From CAZXMB01 sp964641715 (lineage in GTDB: Bacteria; Desulfobacterota; BSN033; UBA1163): a stretch of 5,246 nucleotides of DNA. The translations under genes and the position numbers were made by a program. The notes under the pieces were generated by a model. It worked only from the letters and a program-made list of their open reading frames with translations. It was not told where the DNA came from and did not search any database. Shown one piece after another: positions 4,627-5,246 of the stretch. Position 1 is the stretch's first letter. Every line of letters begins with the position of its first letter. Location of the stretch: the NCBI GenBank assembly GCA_964641715.1, contig CAZXMB010000190.1:1-5246 (forward strand), in the 5' to 3' direction.

Positions 4627-5246
4627 ATGAATTCTAAGCAAATCGGATTATTTCTATTGATCTGTGTTTTTATGGTTTCTTCAACCTATGCCGAGGAAGG
4701 GCCCCAAGTTGAGATGTTTTCTCCTCAGGGAATAGTCAAAAAGGTTCGTCAAGCGACCGTTCGATTCTCAGAACAGATTGTACCTTTCGGCGATCCACAG
4801 GGTCTTGTGGAACCCTTTGATATCATTTGCTCTGAAAAGGGAACAGGTCGTTGGGCAGATGGGAAAAATTGGGTCTTTGATTTTGAAAGAGATCTTCCCG
4901 CAGGAATTCGCTGCGAATTCAGACTGAAGCCTGGCCTGAAGGCCCTTTCAGGAAAGGAGATTATAGGTCAAAAGGTATTTTCCTTCTCCACAGGTGGCCC
5001 TTCTATCAAGTCCTCTATTCCCTATGAAGGGTCACAATATCTTCATGAAGACCAGATTTTTATCCTGACCTTAGACGCGGAGCCAGATGAGGTCTCTCTG
5101 ATTCAAAATGTGTTTTTCTCTATTGAAGGAATCCAGGACCGGGTCGGAATCACCCTCATCACAGGAAAGGTGAGAGAAGAAATATTGAAGGCACGGTATC
5201 AATATAGAACACCCCCGCCCTTTCCAATGGTCTTAATTCAGTGCAA
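4627..5246 (+). CDS. Exported alpha-2-macroglobulin-like protein, N-terminal part
   Basis: The reading frame is open for 206 codons and leaves the window. It starts with a classical signal peptide: N-terminal MNSKQ, a hydrophobic core (about 6-19), and a probable signal peptidase I site after STYA (Ala22), before EEG. There is no lipobox, so it should be periplasmic or secreted rather than a lipoprotein like E. coli YfhM. The mature start, VEMFSPQGIVKKVRQATVRF, then SEQIVPFGDPQGLVEPFDI and GTGRWADGKNWVFDFERDLP, resembles the N-terminal domains of large bacterial alpha-2-macroglobulin-like proteins. Whole members are usually well over 1,500 residues, and many trap proteases as a periplasmic defence, often beside the penicillin-binding protein gene pbpC. 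The thioester region and any partner lie outside the window, so the trapping role is not shown. GGGGGA at 4617-4622 precedes the ATG by four bases. The family call is from recognition by eye of this N-terminal stretch. Confidence 0.75.
   Translation, partial: MNSKQIGLFLLICVFMVSSTYAEEGPQVEMFSPQGIVKKVRQATVRFSEQIVPFGDPQGLVEPFDIICSEKGTGRWADGKNWVFDFERDLPAGIRCEFRLKPGLKALSGKEIIGQKVFSFSTGGPSIKSSIPYEGSQYLHEDQIFILTLDAEPDEVSLIQNVFFSIEGIQDRVGITLITGKVREEILKARYQYRTPPPFPMVLIQC

Overview
The window looks like chromosomal DNA from a Gram-negative, probably anaerobic bacterium. My best guess is the old Deltaproteobacteria (Desulfobacterota and relatives) or a neighbouring uncultured phylum. The basis is indirect: a C5-pathway hemL, the flavour of the proteins, an exported alpha-2-macroglobulin-like protein, and intergenic DNA full of small palindromic repeats. 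No rRNA or marker gene is present to settle it.

Left part (1-3414): 337 bases with no recognisable gene lead into dapB (338-1147, lysine/diaminopimelate synthesis). A 208-base gap holds two related GC-rich hairpins and a long imperfect palindrome. After it comes a tight pair: a fumarylacetoacetate-hydrolase (FAH) family enzyme (1356-2117) and hemL (2131-3414, tetrapyrrole synthesis), 13 bases apart. These are complete, normal-looking housekeeping genes on the + strand.

Middle (3415-4305): an accessory segment. It holds a decayed fragment of a HepT-like (DUF86/HEPN) toxin whose RX4H motif reads RX4D. The fragment runs directly into a 165-bp inverted-repeat element (3542-3706) that carries two oppositely oriented REP-type hairpins. 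Next, on the - strand, is a complete RelE/ParE toxin and Phd/YefM antitoxin pair. Its gene order is toxin first, the genes overlap by 4 bases, and a strong promoter sits in a perfect palindrome so close to the toxin ATG that the mRNA should be nearly leaderless.

Right part (4306-5246): a non-coding 194-bp element (4318-4511) has 20-bp terminal inverted repeats (18/20) and a perfect 9-bp direct repeat immediately outside each end. This is the signature of a transposed MITE. It sits between the divergent promoters of the toxin-antitoxin pair and of an exported alpha-2-macroglobulin-like protein (from 4627, running off the window). The latter has a good sigma70-type promoter overlapped by a 37-bp palindrome that looks like an operator.

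I see no unknown multi-gene system. The unusual content is the dense set of small mobile palindromes, the MITE with its target duplication, the broken HepT gene, and the expression logic of the toxin-first pair.
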